Below, one piece after another: positions 50,505 through 59,572 of a stretch of DNA of 64,000 nt. This DNA comes from Caballeronia sp. dw_276 (GTDB taxonomy: Bacteria; Pseudomonadota; Gammaproteobacteria; Burkholderiales; Burkholderiaceae). Both the position numbers and the translations under genes were made by a program. Below the pieces are notes generated by a model. It was not told the DNA's origin. It was given only the letters and a program-made list of their open reading frames with translations, and did no database searches. The stretch is taken from positions 1 through 64,000 of the forward strand of contig NZ_JAAVUV010000005.1 in assembly GCF_018449635.1 (NCBI RefSeq), given 5' to 3'. Each line of letters starts with the position of its first letter. The stretch's first letter is position 1.

Positions 50505-51674
50505 ATGAACCGCATTCCTGCTTCAACGCCACCACCGCCCTCGCGTCTGGGCGCTTTGCGCGACTGGCTGGCCTACAGGGGATTCGGCAGCTTCGTACTG
50601 CTTGCGCTCGTGCTGCTAGTTGTCATGCCGCTCGCGCTCGATGTGTTTCGCCTCAACCTCGTCGGCAAGTACCTGACGTATGCGTTCGTCGCGATCGGGC
50701 TTGTCATGGCGTGGGGCTATGCGGGCGTGTTGAGCCTCGGCCAAGGTGTGTTCTTCGGCCTCGGCGGCTACTGCATGGCGATGTTTCTCAAGCTCGAAGC
50801 ATCGGACCCTGTCAGCACGAAAATTCAGTCGACGCCCGGCATTCCCGACTTCATGGATTGGAACCAGATCAAGGCGCTGCCGTGGTTCTGGAAGCCGTTC
50901 GAACATTTGCCGTTCGCGATTGCCGCGGTGCTGATCGTTCCGACGGCGCTTGCCTTCGTGATCGGATTCGCGATGTTCAAGCGGCGTGTGGGCGGTGTCT
51001 ATTTCGCGATCATCACGCAGGCCATCGCTTTGATTCTTTCGGTGCTGATCATCGGGCAGCAAGGTTATACGGGCGGCGTAAACGGCATCACCGACCTGAA
51101 GACCATGCTCGGCTGGGACATCCGCCCCGACTCCGCGAAGATCATTCTGTACTTCGTCAACGCAGTGCTGTTGCTGGTTGCGATCCTGTTCTGCCGGCTC
51201 GTTCAGACCAGCAAGCTCGGCACCTTGCTGCTCGCCATGCGCGACAAGGAAGATCGCGTGCGCTTCTCGGGCTACGACGTCGCCATGTTCAAGGTCTTCG
51301 CGTTCTGTCTCGCCGCGCTGCTCTCGGCAATCGGTGGCGCGATGTTCACACTGCAGGTCGGCTTCATGTCGCCGTCGTTCGTTGGCATCGTGCCGTCGGT
51401 GGAGATGGTGATCTACGCGGCCGTTGGCGGGCGCATGTCGCTGATCGGCGCGGTGTACGGAACGCTGCTGGTGAATTTCGGGCGCACGTATTTCTCGGAG
51501 AGCTTTCCGAACCTGTGGCTGTTCCTCATGGCAGCGCTTTATATAGGCGTTGTGATGGCCTTCCCCGATGGCCTCGCGGGACTTTACGACACGCACGTGA
51601 AGCCGCGCATAGCTTCGGTCTTGCGCCGCGGCGGCCGCAATCGTCGCAGCCGTTCAACGCTCGGGAGCCCGTGA
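50505..51674 (+). CDS. urtC: Urea/amide ABC permease
   Basis: 389 residues. ATG 50505 follows CGGAGTTCGCC; a GTG at 50460 inside urtB is rejected. It is a LivM-type permease with MAWGYAGVLSLGQGVFFGLG, ITQAIALILSVLIIGQQGYT and VPSVEMVIYAAVGGRMSLIG. UrtC proteins are longer than LivM owing to an extra periplasmic loop (here about residues 95-140), which is present. Its stop overlaps the urtD start (TGATG). Confidence 0.93.
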   Translation: MNRIPASTPPPPSRLGALRDWLAYRGFGSFVLLALVLLVVMPLALDVFRLNLVGKYLTYAFVAIGLVMAWGYAGVLSLGQGVFFGLGGYCMAMFLKLEASDPVSTKIQSTPGIPDFMDWNQIKALPWFWKPFEHLPFAIAAVLIVPTALAFVIGFAMFKRRVGGVYFAIITQAIALILSVLIIGQQGYTGGVNGITDLKTMLGWDIRPDSAKIILYFVNAVLLLVAILFCRLVQTSKLGTLLLAMRDKEDRVRFSGYDVAMFKVFAFCLAALLSAIGGAMFTLQVGFMSPSFVGIVPSVEMVIYAAVGGRMSLIGAVYGTLLVNFGRTYFSESFPNLWLFLMAALYIGVVMAFPDGLAGLYDTHVKPRIASVLRRGGRNRRSRSTLGSP

Positions 51675-52417
51675 TGAGCAATACAGACTTCCTGCTCGCG
51701 GTGGAAGACCTGAGCGTTTCGTTCGATGGTTTCAAGGCCATCGACGCGTTGAACCTCTACGTGGACCGGGGCGAACTTCGGGTGGTGATCGGACCGAACG
51801 GCGCCGGCAAGACGACCTTGCTAGACCTGATCTGCGGGCGCACGGCGGCGAGCAGCGGTTCGATCAAGTTCAAGAATGTCGAGATGACGTCGATGGCCGA
51901 GTTCCGCATCGTCCGCTCGGGAATCGGGCGCAAGTTCCAGACGCCGTCCATCTATGAAAACCTGAGCGTGTTCCAGAACCTGGAGGTGTCGTTTCCGCGT
52001 GGCCGCGGCGTGTTCGGTGCGCTTGCGTTCCGCTGTACCGCCGAGGTTCGCGAACGAGTGCAGGAAGTCGCCGAAGAGATTGGTCTCGCTGCACTGTTGC
52101 CTACCGAAGCCGGCCTGCTTTCGCACGGACAAAAACAATGGCTCGAGATCGGCATGTTGTTGATGCAGGACCCGGAGTTATTGATGCTCGACGAACCCAT
52201 CGCCGGAATGAGCGTTCGCGAACGGGAAATCACCGCCGAGCTGCTTATCAAGATCTGCCAGAACCGTTCGATGATCGTCATCGAACACGACATGGAATTC
52301 GTCGCGCGGATCGCGCACAAGGTCACCGTGATGCATCAGGGAAAAATCCTCGCCGAAGGTCCGATGGACCAGGTGCAGAACGACCCGCGCGTGATCGACG
52401 TGTATCTCGGACATTGA
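51674..52417 (+). CDS. urtD: Urea/amide ABC ATPase (LivG type)
   Basis: 247 residues. The ATG overlaps the urtC stop by one base. Walker A is GPNGAGKTTLLDLI, the Q-loop region is RKFQTPSIYENLSVFQNLEV, the signature is LSHGQKQWLEIGMLLMQDPE, Walker B is LLMLDEPIAGMS and the switch is VIEHDMEFV. The LSHGQKQ variant is characteristic of UrtD. It pairs with UrtE to drive the importer. Confidence 0.93.
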   Translation: MSNTDFLLAVEDLSVSFDGFKAIDALNLYVDRGELRVVIGPNGAGKTTLLDLICGRTAASSGSIKFKNVEMTSMAEFRIVRSGIGRKFQTPSIYENLSVFQNLEVSFPRGRGVFGALAFRCTAEVRERVQEVAEEIGLAALLPTEAGLLSHGQKQWLEIGMLLMQDPELLMLDEPIAGMSVREREITAELLIKICQNRSMIVIEHDMEFVARIAHKVTVMHQGKILAEGPMDQVQNDPRVIDVYLGH

Positions 52418-52430
52418 GGAGGCGACGGCC

Positions 52431-53120
52431 ATGCTGCAGGTAAAGGATGTGTTCGTGAGCTACGGACAAAGCGAGGCGCTGCATGGCGTCTCGTTCGAAG
52501 CGGCCCGCAACGAGATCGTGGCGATCATGGGGCGCAATGGCATGGGGAAAACCACCTTGTTCAAGGCGCTGATGGGCGTGCTGCCCGTGAAAGGCGGCGC
52601 GATCGAGCTGGACGGCAAGGATGTATCGAAGGATGAAAGCTTCCGCCGGGTGGCAAAGGGACTTGCGTATGTCCCTCAGGGCCGGCAGATATTTTCATCG
52701 CTGAGTGTGGAGGAGAATATCCGCACCGGCATGGAGCAGGTCAAATCCCGTAGGATTCCAGATGAAATCTATGCCCTCTTCCCTGTTCTCCACGAAATGC
52801 GCAACCGCAAGGGCGGCAATCTCTCCGGCGGGCAGCAACAGCAGTTGGCGATTGCCCGGGCGCTCGTAAGCGAACCCAAGGTGCTGCTGCTCGACGAACC
52901 CACCGAAGGCATCCAGCCGTCGGTCATCAAGGACATTGCGCGCGCGTTGCACGAGATCCGCAAGCTGCGCGAAATCACCATTGTTGTTTCCGAACAGGTC
53001 CTGAGTTTCGCAATGGATGTCGCGGACCGGTTGTTCGTTATAGAAGGCGGACGGCTGGTTCATGAGAGTCCGCGCGATGCCATCGATACCGCCCGCATCC
53101 GTCAGTTCCTGTCGGTCTGA
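52431..53120 (+). CDS. urtE: Urea/amide ABC ATPase (LivF type)
   Basis: 229 residues. Walker A is GRNGMGKTTLFKAL, the segment after it reads FRRVAKGLAYVPQGRQIFSS, the signature is LSGGQQQQLAIARALVSEP, and Walker B is VLLLDEPTEGIQPSVIKDI. These are standard UrtE features. It starts 13 bp after urtD and is followed 46 bp later by the formamidase gene. Confidence 0.93.
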   Translation: MLQVKDVFVSYGQSEALHGVSFEAARNEIVAIMGRNGMGKTTLFKALMGVLPVKGGAIELDGKDVSKDESFRRVAKGLAYVPQGRQIFSSLSVEENIRTGMEQVKSRRIPDEIYALFPVLHEMRNRKGGNLSGGQQQQLAIARALVSEPKVLLLDEPTEGIQPSVIKDIARALHEIRKLREITIVVSEQVLSFAMDVADRLFVIEGGRLVHESPRDAIDTARIRQFLSV

Positions 53121-53166
53121 GCTCATTCATTCGCCGGTGCAGCCGGTATTCATAGAGGAGATTCAC

Positions 53167-54399
53167 ATGCCCGACACGCTCATCAAAGTCGACCTCGAGC
53201 AATCCGCCTTCGACAACGAGCAGGTCCACAACCGCTGGCATCCCGACATTCCGATGGCCTGCTGGGTCAAGCCCGGCGACGAGTTCGTGCTGGAGACCTA
53301 CGACTGGACCGGTGGTTTCATCAAGAACGATGATTCCGCCGATGACGTGCGCGACATCGACTTGTCGATCGTACATTTTCTTTCCGGGCCTGTTGGCGTT
53401 CATGGCGCCGAGCCGGGCGACCTGCTGGTTGTGGACTTGCTCGATATCGGTACGAAAGCCGAAAGCCAGTGGGGATTCAACGGATTCTTTTCGAAGCAGA
53501 ACGGCGGCGGATTCCTCACGGAACATTTTCCGCATGCGCAAAAAAGTATCTGGAATTTTCACGGCCTTTTCACCGATTCGCGTCACATTCCCGGCGTGAG
53601 TTTTGCAGGACTGATTCATCCTGGTCTGATCGGCTGCCTCCCCGATCCGAAGCTGCTTGAAACGTGGAACGACCGCGAGATTGGATTCATCGCGACGCAG
53701 CCCGATCGTGTGCCGCCGCTCGCCAATGCGCCGTTCGCGCCTACCGCGCACATGGGCAAACTCCAGGGCGCCGCGCGCGACGCAGCCGCCGCCACGGGAG
53801 CGCGTACCGTGCCGCCGCGCGAACACGGCGGCAACTGCGATATCAAGGACCTGTCGCGCGGTTCCAAGATCTACTTCCCGGTGTACGTGGACGGCGCGGG
53901 CTTGTCTGTCGGCGACTTGCACTTCAGCCAGGGCGACGGCGAGATCACGTTCTGCGGCGCGATCGAAATGGCCGGCTGGGTCCATATGAAAGTGGATCTG
54001 ATCAAGGGCGGCATGGCGAAGTACGGAATCAAGAATCCGATATTCAAACCGAGCCCCATCACGCCGCACTACAACGATTACCTCATTTTTGAAGGCATTT
54101 CCGTCGACGAAGCCGGTCAGCAGCATTACCTCGATGTGCACGTGGCTTACCGGCAGGCATGCCTGAACGCGATCGAATACATGACGAAGTTTGGCTACTC
54201 GCGAGCGCAGGCTTACTCCATTCTCGGGACAGCGCCGGTTCAAGGTCACATAAGTGGCGTAGTGGATATTCCGAATGCATGCGCGACGCTTTGGTTGCCG
54301 ACCCAGATCTTCAACTTCGATATCAGTCCGAACGCCGCGGGCCCTCTGAAGCACATCAAGGGTGGAGTCGATCTGCCTTTATCGCTTGATCTCGTCTAG
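53167..54399 (+). CDS. fmdA: Formamidase (acetamidase/formamidase family)
   Basis: 410 residues from ATG 53167 after GAGGAGATTCAC. Matches to FmdA of methylotrophs and Burkholderia are LIKVDLEQSAFDNEQVHNRW, HPDIPMACWVKPGDEFVLET, GFNGFFSKQNGGGFLTEHFP, RTVPPREHGGNCDIKDLSRG and LSVGDLHFSQGDGEITFCGA. It is a zinc hydrolase that cleaves formamide to formate and ammonia in the cytoplasm. Coupling it to an ABC importer gives an amide-nitrogen scavenging operon. The short acetamidase alternative is less likely given the length. Confidence 0.94.
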   Translation: MPDTLIKVDLEQSAFDNEQVHNRWHPDIPMACWVKPGDEFVLETYDWTGGFIKNDDSADDVRDIDLSIVHFLSGPVGVHGAEPGDLLVVDLLDIGTKAESQWGFNGFFSKQNGGGFLTEHFPHAQKSIWNFHGLFTDSRHIPGVSFAGLIHPGLIGCLPDPKLLETWNDREIGFIATQPDRVPPLANAPFAPTAHMGKLQGAARDAAAATGARTVPPREHGGNCDIKDLSRGSKIYFPVYVDGAGLSVGDLHFSQGDGEITFCGAIEMAGWVHMKVDLIKGGMAKYGIKNPIFKPSPITPHYNDYLIFEGISVDEAGQQHYLDVHVAYRQACLNAIEYMTKFGYSRAQAYSILGTAPVQGHISGVVDIPNACATLWLPTQIFNFDISPNAAGPLKHIKGGVDLPLSLDLV

Positions 54400-54456
54400 C
54401 GGATATTCACAAGCGGTCCGGCCTGTGGCTTGGACCGCGTTGAAAGAGGACGTCGT

Positions 54457-54783
54457 ATGCCTACTTATGAATTCGAATGTGCCAATTGCGGTCCGTTCGA
54501 CGCAATGCGCTCCATCGCCCGGCGCGATGCGCCTGCAAGTTGCCCCGTATGCGAAGCCGATGCAATGCGTGTGATACGCAGTGCGCCGTTGTTGTCCTCG
54601 CTCTCCGGCACGACCCGTTCCGCGCACGCAATCAATGAACGCGCGGCGCACGAGCCGGTGCGATCATCGGCACATGGCGCGGGTTGTGGATGTTGTTCGA
54701 GCAAGATCAAACTGCCGCGTACAGCAGAGACACAGGCGGCCCCGCGTTCGGCAGGCGGCCGGCCTTGGATGATCAGTCACTAG
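54457..54783 (+). CDS. fmdB: FmdB-type zinc-ribbon protein
   Basis: 108 residues from ATG 54457. The N-terminal zinc ribbon is MPTYEFECANCGPFDAMRSI, then CPVCEADAMRVI, giving two C-x-x-C knuckles. A second C-G-C-C-like cluster lies near residue 80, after a variable linker. FmdB-family proteins accompany amidase genes and are thought to regulate or assist them; the mechanism is not established. It lies 57 bp after fmdA and ends the operon. Confidence 0.85.
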   Translation: MPTYEFECANCGPFDAMRSIARRDAPASCPVCEADAMRVIRSAPLLSSLSGTTRSAHAINERAAHEPVRSSAHGAGCGCCSSKIKLPRTAETQAAPRSAGGRPWMISH

Positions 54784-54802
54784 CCCTGCTCAGCGCATCG
54801 AT

Positions 54803-55441
54803 TCAAATGCCCGCTTTATGCGCCGCAAAGATCAGCCGCAGCCCGAGCACGGCGACGGCCGTCGCGGCAACCCGATCCACCCATTTCTTCGCGCGCAGAT
54901 ACACCTCGCGCGGGCGGCGGCTCGAAAAACACAACGCAACGATGGTGTACCAGCCTGCTTCGATTGCGAACAGCAGCGGCGGCAGGACGAAATAACACCA
55001 GAGCGGCGGATGTTGCGGCAGCAGGGCCGCAAAAATACTGCCGTACCAGATCGCCGTCTTAGGGTTGCTGAGTTGCGTAGTGAGGCCGATCCAGAACGAT
55101 TTCCGCAAATTGCGGCTTTGCGCGGAACTCGCCTGATCGACGGAAAGGGGGTTGGATGCACCGCGCCAGATGTTGAACGCAATGTAGATCAGATAAAGGC
55201 CGCCGGCAACTTTCAGCGTGACATACAGCCATTCTACGGCCGATAGCAGCGTGTACAAGCCTGCCAGCGCAATGCCGCTAAAAAAGACGCCGCCGACGCC
55301 CATGCCGAGCGCGGTCGCGAGTCCATCGGCGCGAGACAGTCCGATCGCGTTGCGCGCGACCAGCACGAAGCTTGGGCCTGGGCTCATTGCGCCCATCAGG
55401 ATTGCGGCGAGTATGGCGAGAACGGCGGCTGAGGCGGTCAT
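54803..55441 (-). CDS. LysE/RhtB-family amino-acid exporter
   Basis: 212 residues, six helices. The N-terminal LAAILMGAMSPGPSFVLVAR is the hallmark of the LysE/RhtB family (P-G-P), and GVGGVFFSGIALAGLYTLLS, WIGLTTQLSNPKTAIWYGSI follow. It exports small amino acids or homoserine lactone-type compounds. It is convergent with fmdB (19-bp gap). Substrate not determinable. Confidence 0.87.
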   Translation of the reverse strand: MTASAAVLAILAAILMGAMSPGPSFVLVARNAIGLSRADGLATALGMGVGGVFFSGIALAGLYTLLSAVEWLYVTLKVAGGLYLIYIAFNIWRGASNPLSVDQASSAQSRNLRKSFWIGLTTQLSNPKTAIWYGSIFAALLPQHPPLWCYFVLPPLLFAIEAGWYTIVALCFSSRRPREVYLRAKKWVDRVAATAVAVLGLRLIFAAHKAGI

Positions 55442-55623
55442 CGGGAGGCTCCTTTTGTGCGCAACGAAGCGGTTTGGGATAACGAAAATAACACGATGAC
55501 GGCGTCTTGGCTTTTTTCAGCCGTTAGCTTGATCAGGTCTCGTTGCTGCGTCGAACGCTGTCGCGCAATGTCAGCGGCCAATGAGCACACTCGAAACATG
55601 ACAATAACAATCGTAGAGACACG

Positions 55624-55652
55624 TTGAAACATAGCGCGGCATGGTCTATACT
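55624..55652 (+). promoter_or_regulatory. Sigma-70 promoter of the toxin-antitoxin pair
   Basis: TTGAAA (55624-55629), a 17-bp spacer and TATACT (55647-55652) form a near-consensus promoter 27 bp before the antitoxin start at 55679. The 235-bp region upstream back to the LysE gene shows no gene. Confidence 0.7.
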
Positions 55653-55678
55653 CGTTTAAACATTTGGAGAGTCAGATC

Positions 55679-55933
55679 ATGGGAAAAACTGCAAGACTGA
55701 CAATTCAGCAATGGGGCAATAGCCTGGCTGTACGAATTCCTGCCGCAGTCGCGCGCTCCGCGCACTTTGAGGTTGGCCAGGAAGTCGAAGTTACAACAGA
55801 AGAAGTCGGCGTATCCGTAAAACCCATAGGTCCGCGGAAGCTGACTCTGGCCGAAAAGCTTGAGCGTTTTGACCCGGCAATGCATGGCGGTGAGTCCATG
55901 AAGACATCCCCTGTAGGCGTGGAGGTCTGTTAA
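55679..55933 (+). CDS. mazE: MazE-like AbrB-fold antitoxin
   Basis: 84 residues from ATG 55679 after TTGGAGAG. It begins MGKTARLTIQQWGNSLAVRI, the swapped-hairpin AbrB DNA-binding fold (W-G-N-S-L-A-V-R-I-P). Then comes HFEVGQEVEVTTEEVGVSVK, and an acidic, flexible C-terminal tail to wrap the toxin. It overlaps the toxin gene by one base (TAATG), assuring a balanced ratio. It probably represses its own promoter with the toxin as co-repressor. Confidence 0.9.
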   Translation: MGKTARLTIQQWGNSLAVRIPAAVARSAHFEVGQEVEVTTEEVGVSVKPIGPRKLTLAEKLERFDPAMHGGESMKTSPVGVEVC

Positions 55934-56295
55934 TGGCGCGGGGTTCATGGTTACCTGATCGACGCGACGTCATATGGATCGATTGCAATCCACAAGTCGG
56001 GCGAGAAATGAAGGATTTTCATCCAATGCTGGTTCTTTCGCCGCAAGCGTTCAACGAGCGAACGGGCATAGTAATCGGGTTGCCGATGACAACGGCATCG
56101 TTCAACGAATCGAACCCCTTCGCTATCAAGTTTGTTGGCCCAAAAAACGTAACGAGTTACGTCCTCGCACATCAGCCGAAGTCGTTCGACTGGCGCGCGC
56201 GAGGAGCGAAAGCTCACCCTTGGAAGCAGGTATCAGAGGACGTCTTCTCAGCGGCTTGCGAGCAACTGAATCAGATCATCACGATCTGCGCTTGA
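55933..56295 (+). CDS. mazF: MazF/PemK-family toxin
   Basis: 120 residues. The SH3-like ribonuclease fold is visible in VIWIDCNPQVGREMKDFHPM, LVLSPQAFNERTGIVIGLPM and VLAHQPKSFDWRARGA. The usual G-x-E-x-x-x-x-R-P motif reads GREMKDFHP: the catalytic-region arginine is replaced by phenylalanine-histidine, so either the cleavage preference or the activity may differ. The conserved Thr after the proline (LPMTT) is kept. It would be an mRNA interferase, neutralised by the antitoxin encoded upstream. Confidence 0.85.
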   Translation: MARGSWLPDRRDVIWIDCNPQVGREMKDFHPMLVLSPQAFNERTGIVIGLPMTTASFNESNPFAIKFVGPKNVTSYVLAHQPKSFDWRARGAKAHPWKQVSEDVFSAACEQLNQIITICA

Positions 56296-56375
56296 GAAGT
56301 TCTGGACACTTAAGCACCTGACAGATTCTGACAGGCGCTAAACGTACCCTGGTCGAAGGCGCGTGAAGTTGCAAA

Positions 56376-57233
56376 TCAGTGAACCGCTGCGCCGTTCAAC
56401 GTGACTTGCTTGACCGCGCTCGATTGCAGATTCCACTTCGCGACGATCGCGGCATAGGTGCCGTTCGCAATCAACGTGTTCAGCGCACCGAGCACGGCGT
56501 CGCGCAGTTTCGGATTCGACTTGGCGAACGCAATGCCTTCAGGCGATGTCGCAAACGGCTCGCCGATGGGCTTGTACGTATTCGGTTCGAGCTTCATGGC
56601 GTAAGGCAAGGTCTCGCTCCCCTGCACCCCCGCGGCGATCCGCCCTTGCTTGAGCTGCATTCGGGCGGACGACGTGTCCTCTGTCCCCGCAACGGTAACC
56701 GCAGCCTTGCCCGCGCCTTCGCAATTTTGCGTGCTCCACGCGGTGGTATCGGCGGGAAACGAGGTGCTGCGGCTTGTACCAACAGACTTGCCGCACAGGT
56801 CCGACGCCTGCTTGATCTCGTTCGCCCGTGACGCGAGGATATAGAACTGCGCACCCGAGTTCAGGTAGTCCAGAAAATCCGCGGTATCGCGACGACCCGG
56901 GACATCGCTCAGGCCGCTCAAAATCATATCGACACGACCCGTTGCCAGCGATGGCAACAATTGTTCGAACGCCGACTCCTGCCAGTCGAGTTTCACGCCG
57001 AGTTGCTTGGCGATTGCGTTGCCCAGATCGATATCGAAACCGATCAGGTCACCGCTTTCCGGGTCCTTGTATTCCATGGGCGGATAGATGGAATTGACCG
57101 CGACCTTGATCACTTTCGACTTCGCGATTGCATCGGGTAAAGCCTGCGCGTTCGCGCCGCTTGCGAACAGGAACGCGGAGAGGCACAACGCCATCACACT
57201 GGAAACGGCACGCATCGGGTTCAGCTGGTTCAT
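56376..57233 (-). CDS. ABC amino-acid-type binding protein 2 of the lyase operon
   Basis: 285 residues from ATG 57233 (ATG 57242 also possible; the AAGGG ribosome site favours 57233). A signal peptide (SSVMALCLSAFLFASG, cut after ANA) leads to a family 3 solute-binding protein: IKVAVNSIYPPMEYKDPESG, DLIGFDIDLGNAIAKQLGVK, LDWQESAFEQLLPSLATGRV, DMILSGLSDVPGRRDTADFL. It is about 40 per cent identical by eye to the binding protein at 60414, with the same YPP-EYKDP and SG-DVP/DLP motifs. It is the last gene of the operon, 36 bp or so beyond the PrpD gene start side. Two binding proteins for one permease suggests two related ligands. Confidence 0.85.
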   Translation of the reverse strand: MNQLNPMRAVSSVMALCLSAFLFASGANAQALPDAIAKSKVIKVAVNSIYPPMEYKDPESGDLIGFDIDLGNAIAKQLGVKLDWQESAFEQLLPSLATGRVDMILSGLSDVPGRRDTADFLDYLNSGAQFYILASRANEIKQASDLCGKSVGTSRSTSFPADTTAWSTQNCEGAGKAAVTVAGTEDTSSARMQLKQGRIAAGVQGSETLPYAMKLEPNTYKPIGEPFATSPEGIAFAKSNPKLRDAVLGALNTLIANGTYAAIVAKWNLQSSAVKQVTLNGAAVH

Positions 57234-57278
57234 GGAAGACATACCCTTATGAAGGTCTTGTTGAGTTATGAAAATCGA

Positions 57279-58673
57279 TCAGCGCACTACGGGCCGTGCA
57301 TCGGCGTCACCGTCGAGCCATTGCGTAAGTGTTCGGGCGTCGGCGAGATTGTCCAGATCGAGTACCGCCGTTTCCAGCGCGTTGACCGAGGCTTCCGAAA
57401 GCGCCATGCCCGCCAGCGTGCGGAATTTTGCAGCGAGGTTTGCGTCGGAAACGGGGTTGCGTGGATCACCCAGTGGCACGTTGACCTGCTTTGAACGCGG
57501 CTCGGCGCCGGACATCGCGAGCGTGATGACGGGCTCGTCCAGATCGGACATGGCGGGATCGACTTCGAGCGTGATGCGGCGCATCGCGGCTGCAATGCGC
57601 GGACCATGACGATGTGCTTCGAGATACGCGCCAATGCCGGCATGACCGTTCACCAGCACCGTGGCGATTGCGTACGGCAAGCTCATCTGCGCGGACGCAA
57701 GTGTGTTCAGATCGCGGCCGCCGCACATCTGGTTCACGAACGCGCTCAGGCTGACATGCACGCCGACCAGTTTGTCCAGGTCCGCCGCGCGTCCTTGCAA
57801 GAGTTCGAGTGTGGCATCGACCGCCGCATGCGTGCTCCGGCACGCCGCGTGCGGTTTGATCGAACAGCGCATCAGTTTCCAAACCACGCCTATATCCGCT
57901 AGCAACGCATCAGGTTGCTGCGTTTCCCGTGCAAAGGCGTTGAAGAAACCGCCCCACACGTCTTCGAAAACATGTGTCGGGCCGCTGACACCCTCGCGCG
58001 CGAGCAACGCGGCAAGCAGTCCGCTCTCTGCAGCGCGTCCTGTGTGCATGCGTTTGGTCTGCGATGCATCGTGGATGAAACCCCACAAGCCGCCGCTGAA
58101 GCTTCCTGCATGGCCGAGTGCGGCGGCGGTTTGCATGGCCTCGAGCCCGAGCAGGCGTGCGCTCGCAGCGGCCGCGCCAAACACGCCGCAGGTCATGGTG
58201 GAATGCCATCCGGCGTTGTTGTGCGGCGAGTATCCGCCGCACGCTTCGAGCACGCGGCGCCCGACGTCGTATCCCAAGATCACTGCCGTCAGGAATTCTT
58301 GGCCTGATATCGGGCGATCCGTGCATGCAAGCGCGGCGAACGCTGCGGGCAGGACAACTGCGCCGGAGTGGTCGCAACCGCCGGCGTCGTCGAGTTCCAG
58401 GGCGTGCGCAGCGACGCCATTGACGAACGCCGCGTCGCGCGCATTGAAGCTCTGCGATGTGCCCCATGCGCGCACGTTTCCTTGACTACCCATGCTCATC
58501 ACCACACGGACGCTCCGTGCTTCGACGGCCGTTGCACCGCCGAGCGACGCGCCGAGCGTATCGAGGATATGGCGCTTCGCCCTGTGCACGACCGCGACCG
58601 GGACCACCTCAGAGGAGGTCCCCACGACAAACCCCGCAAGCCGCTGAGACAGCGTCGATTCGCGCGCGTTCAT
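57279..58673 (-). CDS. MmgE/PrpD-family protein (isomerase, epimerase or dehydratase)
   Basis: 464 residues. ATG 58673 overlaps the deacetylase stop (ATGA). Family signatures are AKRHILDTLGASLGGATA, AAFVNGVAAHALELDDAG, YSPHNNAGWHSTMTCGVFGA, ARLLGLEAMQTAAALGHAGS and IKPHAACRSTHAAVDATLEL. The family includes 2-methylcitrate dehydratase, cis-aconitate decarboxylase and the iminodisuccinate epimerase of Agrobacterium. No methylcitrate-cycle gene is nearby. Together with the ArgH-like lyase upstream in the operon, the epimerase possibility is attractive, but sequence alone does not decide. Confidence 0.84.
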   Translation of the reverse strand: MNARESTLSQRLAGFVVGTSSEVVPVAVVHRAKRHILDTLGASLGGATAVEARSVRVVMSMGSQGNVRAWGTSQSFNARDAAFVNGVAAHALELDDAGGCDHSGAVVLPAAFAALACTDRPISGQEFLTAVILGYDVGRRVLEACGGYSPHNNAGWHSTMTCGVFGAAAASARLLGLEAMQTAAALGHAGSFSGGLWGFIHDASQTKRMHTGRAAESGLLAALLAREGVSGPTHVFEDVWGGFFNAFARETQQPDALLADIGVVWKLMRCSIKPHAACRSTHAAVDATLELLQGRAADLDKLVGVHVSLSAFVNQMCGGRDLNTLASAQMSLPYAIATVLVNGHAGIGAYLEAHRHGPRIAAAMRRITLEVDPAMSDLDEPVITLAMSGAEPRSKQVNVPLGDPRNPVSDANLAAKFRTLAGMALSEASVNALETAVLDLDNLADARTLTQWLDGDADARPVVR

Positions 58674-59569
58674 GCCTGCTCCTGCTTGTGCCGTGCATAC
58701 ACTTCGACCGGATGACCGGGCTCGTTGCCCGTGACGCTTTGATGCCACCACGCGGCCATATCCGCGCCGGTCGCGAACCAGACATCGTCATGTGCACGGA
58801 TATCGGCGAGCAATTCGCGCAACACATCGATGCGCCCTGCCGTGCCGATGATCTCCGGATGCAGCCTCAACACGAAGCACAATCCGAACCGATGAAACGC
58901 CGCGAAATCATGCTTCCAGTTCTTCAGCACTTCACCATACGACGGAATGCGCGGTTGCCCGACAGGAACCGCCGGCGAGAGGTTATACGCGAAGTAAGGC
59001 TCGTCTTCGAGCTCGTAGTGCAATGGCAATTCAACGAGCGGTTTTTTCAAAGGCGTGCCGTTGTCCGGCACATGAAAATACGGCAGATCGTCGCCGCGCC
59101 ATGACGATGACCACGTGACGCCTTCATCGCGGAGAAAATCCGCAAAGCCCTGCGCCCAGTTTCCCGTGAAGGAGCGGAAGCCTTCAGCGCGTATGCCGAG
59201 CGCATGCTCGAGCGCCGCTTGTCCCTTTTTAAAGACGTTTTTTTGTGCATCGAGCGTAAGCGTGTCGAAGTCCTCGCAGACGTAACCAATATTGCCTATC
59301 TCATGCTTCTGCGCATGAATGCGCGTGACCAGTTCGCGATGCGTCTCGGCAACACGACCGGGCACGAACCAGCTTGACTGGACGTTGAACTCATCTAGCG
59401 CATCGAGCACCCGATCCACACCGCGCTTCGCGCCATAGCGCCAGACCGATAACGATTTTTCCCGGCCCGCGATACGCGGTTCCTGCGTGAGAATGCCGTG
59501 TTCGTCGTTGAAATCGACCGTGATTACGACCGCGCTGCGTGCGTTGTTTGGCCAACGCGAAATGTTCAT
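58670..59569 (-). CDS. Polysaccharide-deacetylase-fold protein lacking metal-ligand histidines
   Basis: 299 residues of the NodB/PuuE superfamily fold. The N-terminal strand reads VVITVDFNDEHG (Asp19). The motif 2 region reads QKHEIGNIGYVCED: where the sister protein has His99 and His103 (H-x-x-x-H), this one has Ile94 and Cys98, so the usual zinc site is broken. Other parts are kept: GFRSFTGNWAQGF, SSSWRGDDLPYF and LHPEIIG. Stop overlaps the MmgE/PrpD start by 4 bp; the sister gene lies 3 bp upstream. It may be a non-catalytic partner of that sister, or use a different active site. Real function unknown. Confidence 0.8.
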   Translation of the reverse strand: MNISRWPNNARSAVVITVDFNDEHGILTQEPRIAGREKSLSVWRYGAKRGVDRVLDALDEFNVQSSWFVPGRVAETHRELVTRIHAQKHEIGNIGYVCEDFDTLTLDAQKNVFKKGQAALEHALGIRAEGFRSFTGNWAQGFADFLRDEGVTWSSSWRGDDLPYFHVPDNGTPLKKPLVELPLHYELEDEPYFAYNLSPAVPVGQPRIPSYGEVLKNWKHDFAAFHRFGLCFVLRLHPEIIGTAGRIDVLRELLADIRAHDDVWFATGADMAAWWHQSVTGNEPGHPVEVYARHKQEQA

Positions 59570-59572
59570 CGC

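Noticed and set aside
50616-51596. A long minus-strand frame within urtC
   Set aside because: Antisense to a recognisable permease, His/Arg/Glu-rich, no domain.
57279-58673. Assignment as 2-methylcitrate dehydratase (prpD)
   Set aside because: No prpB, prpC or acnD neighbour, and the operon carries an ArgH-like lyase and an amino-acid-type importer instead.
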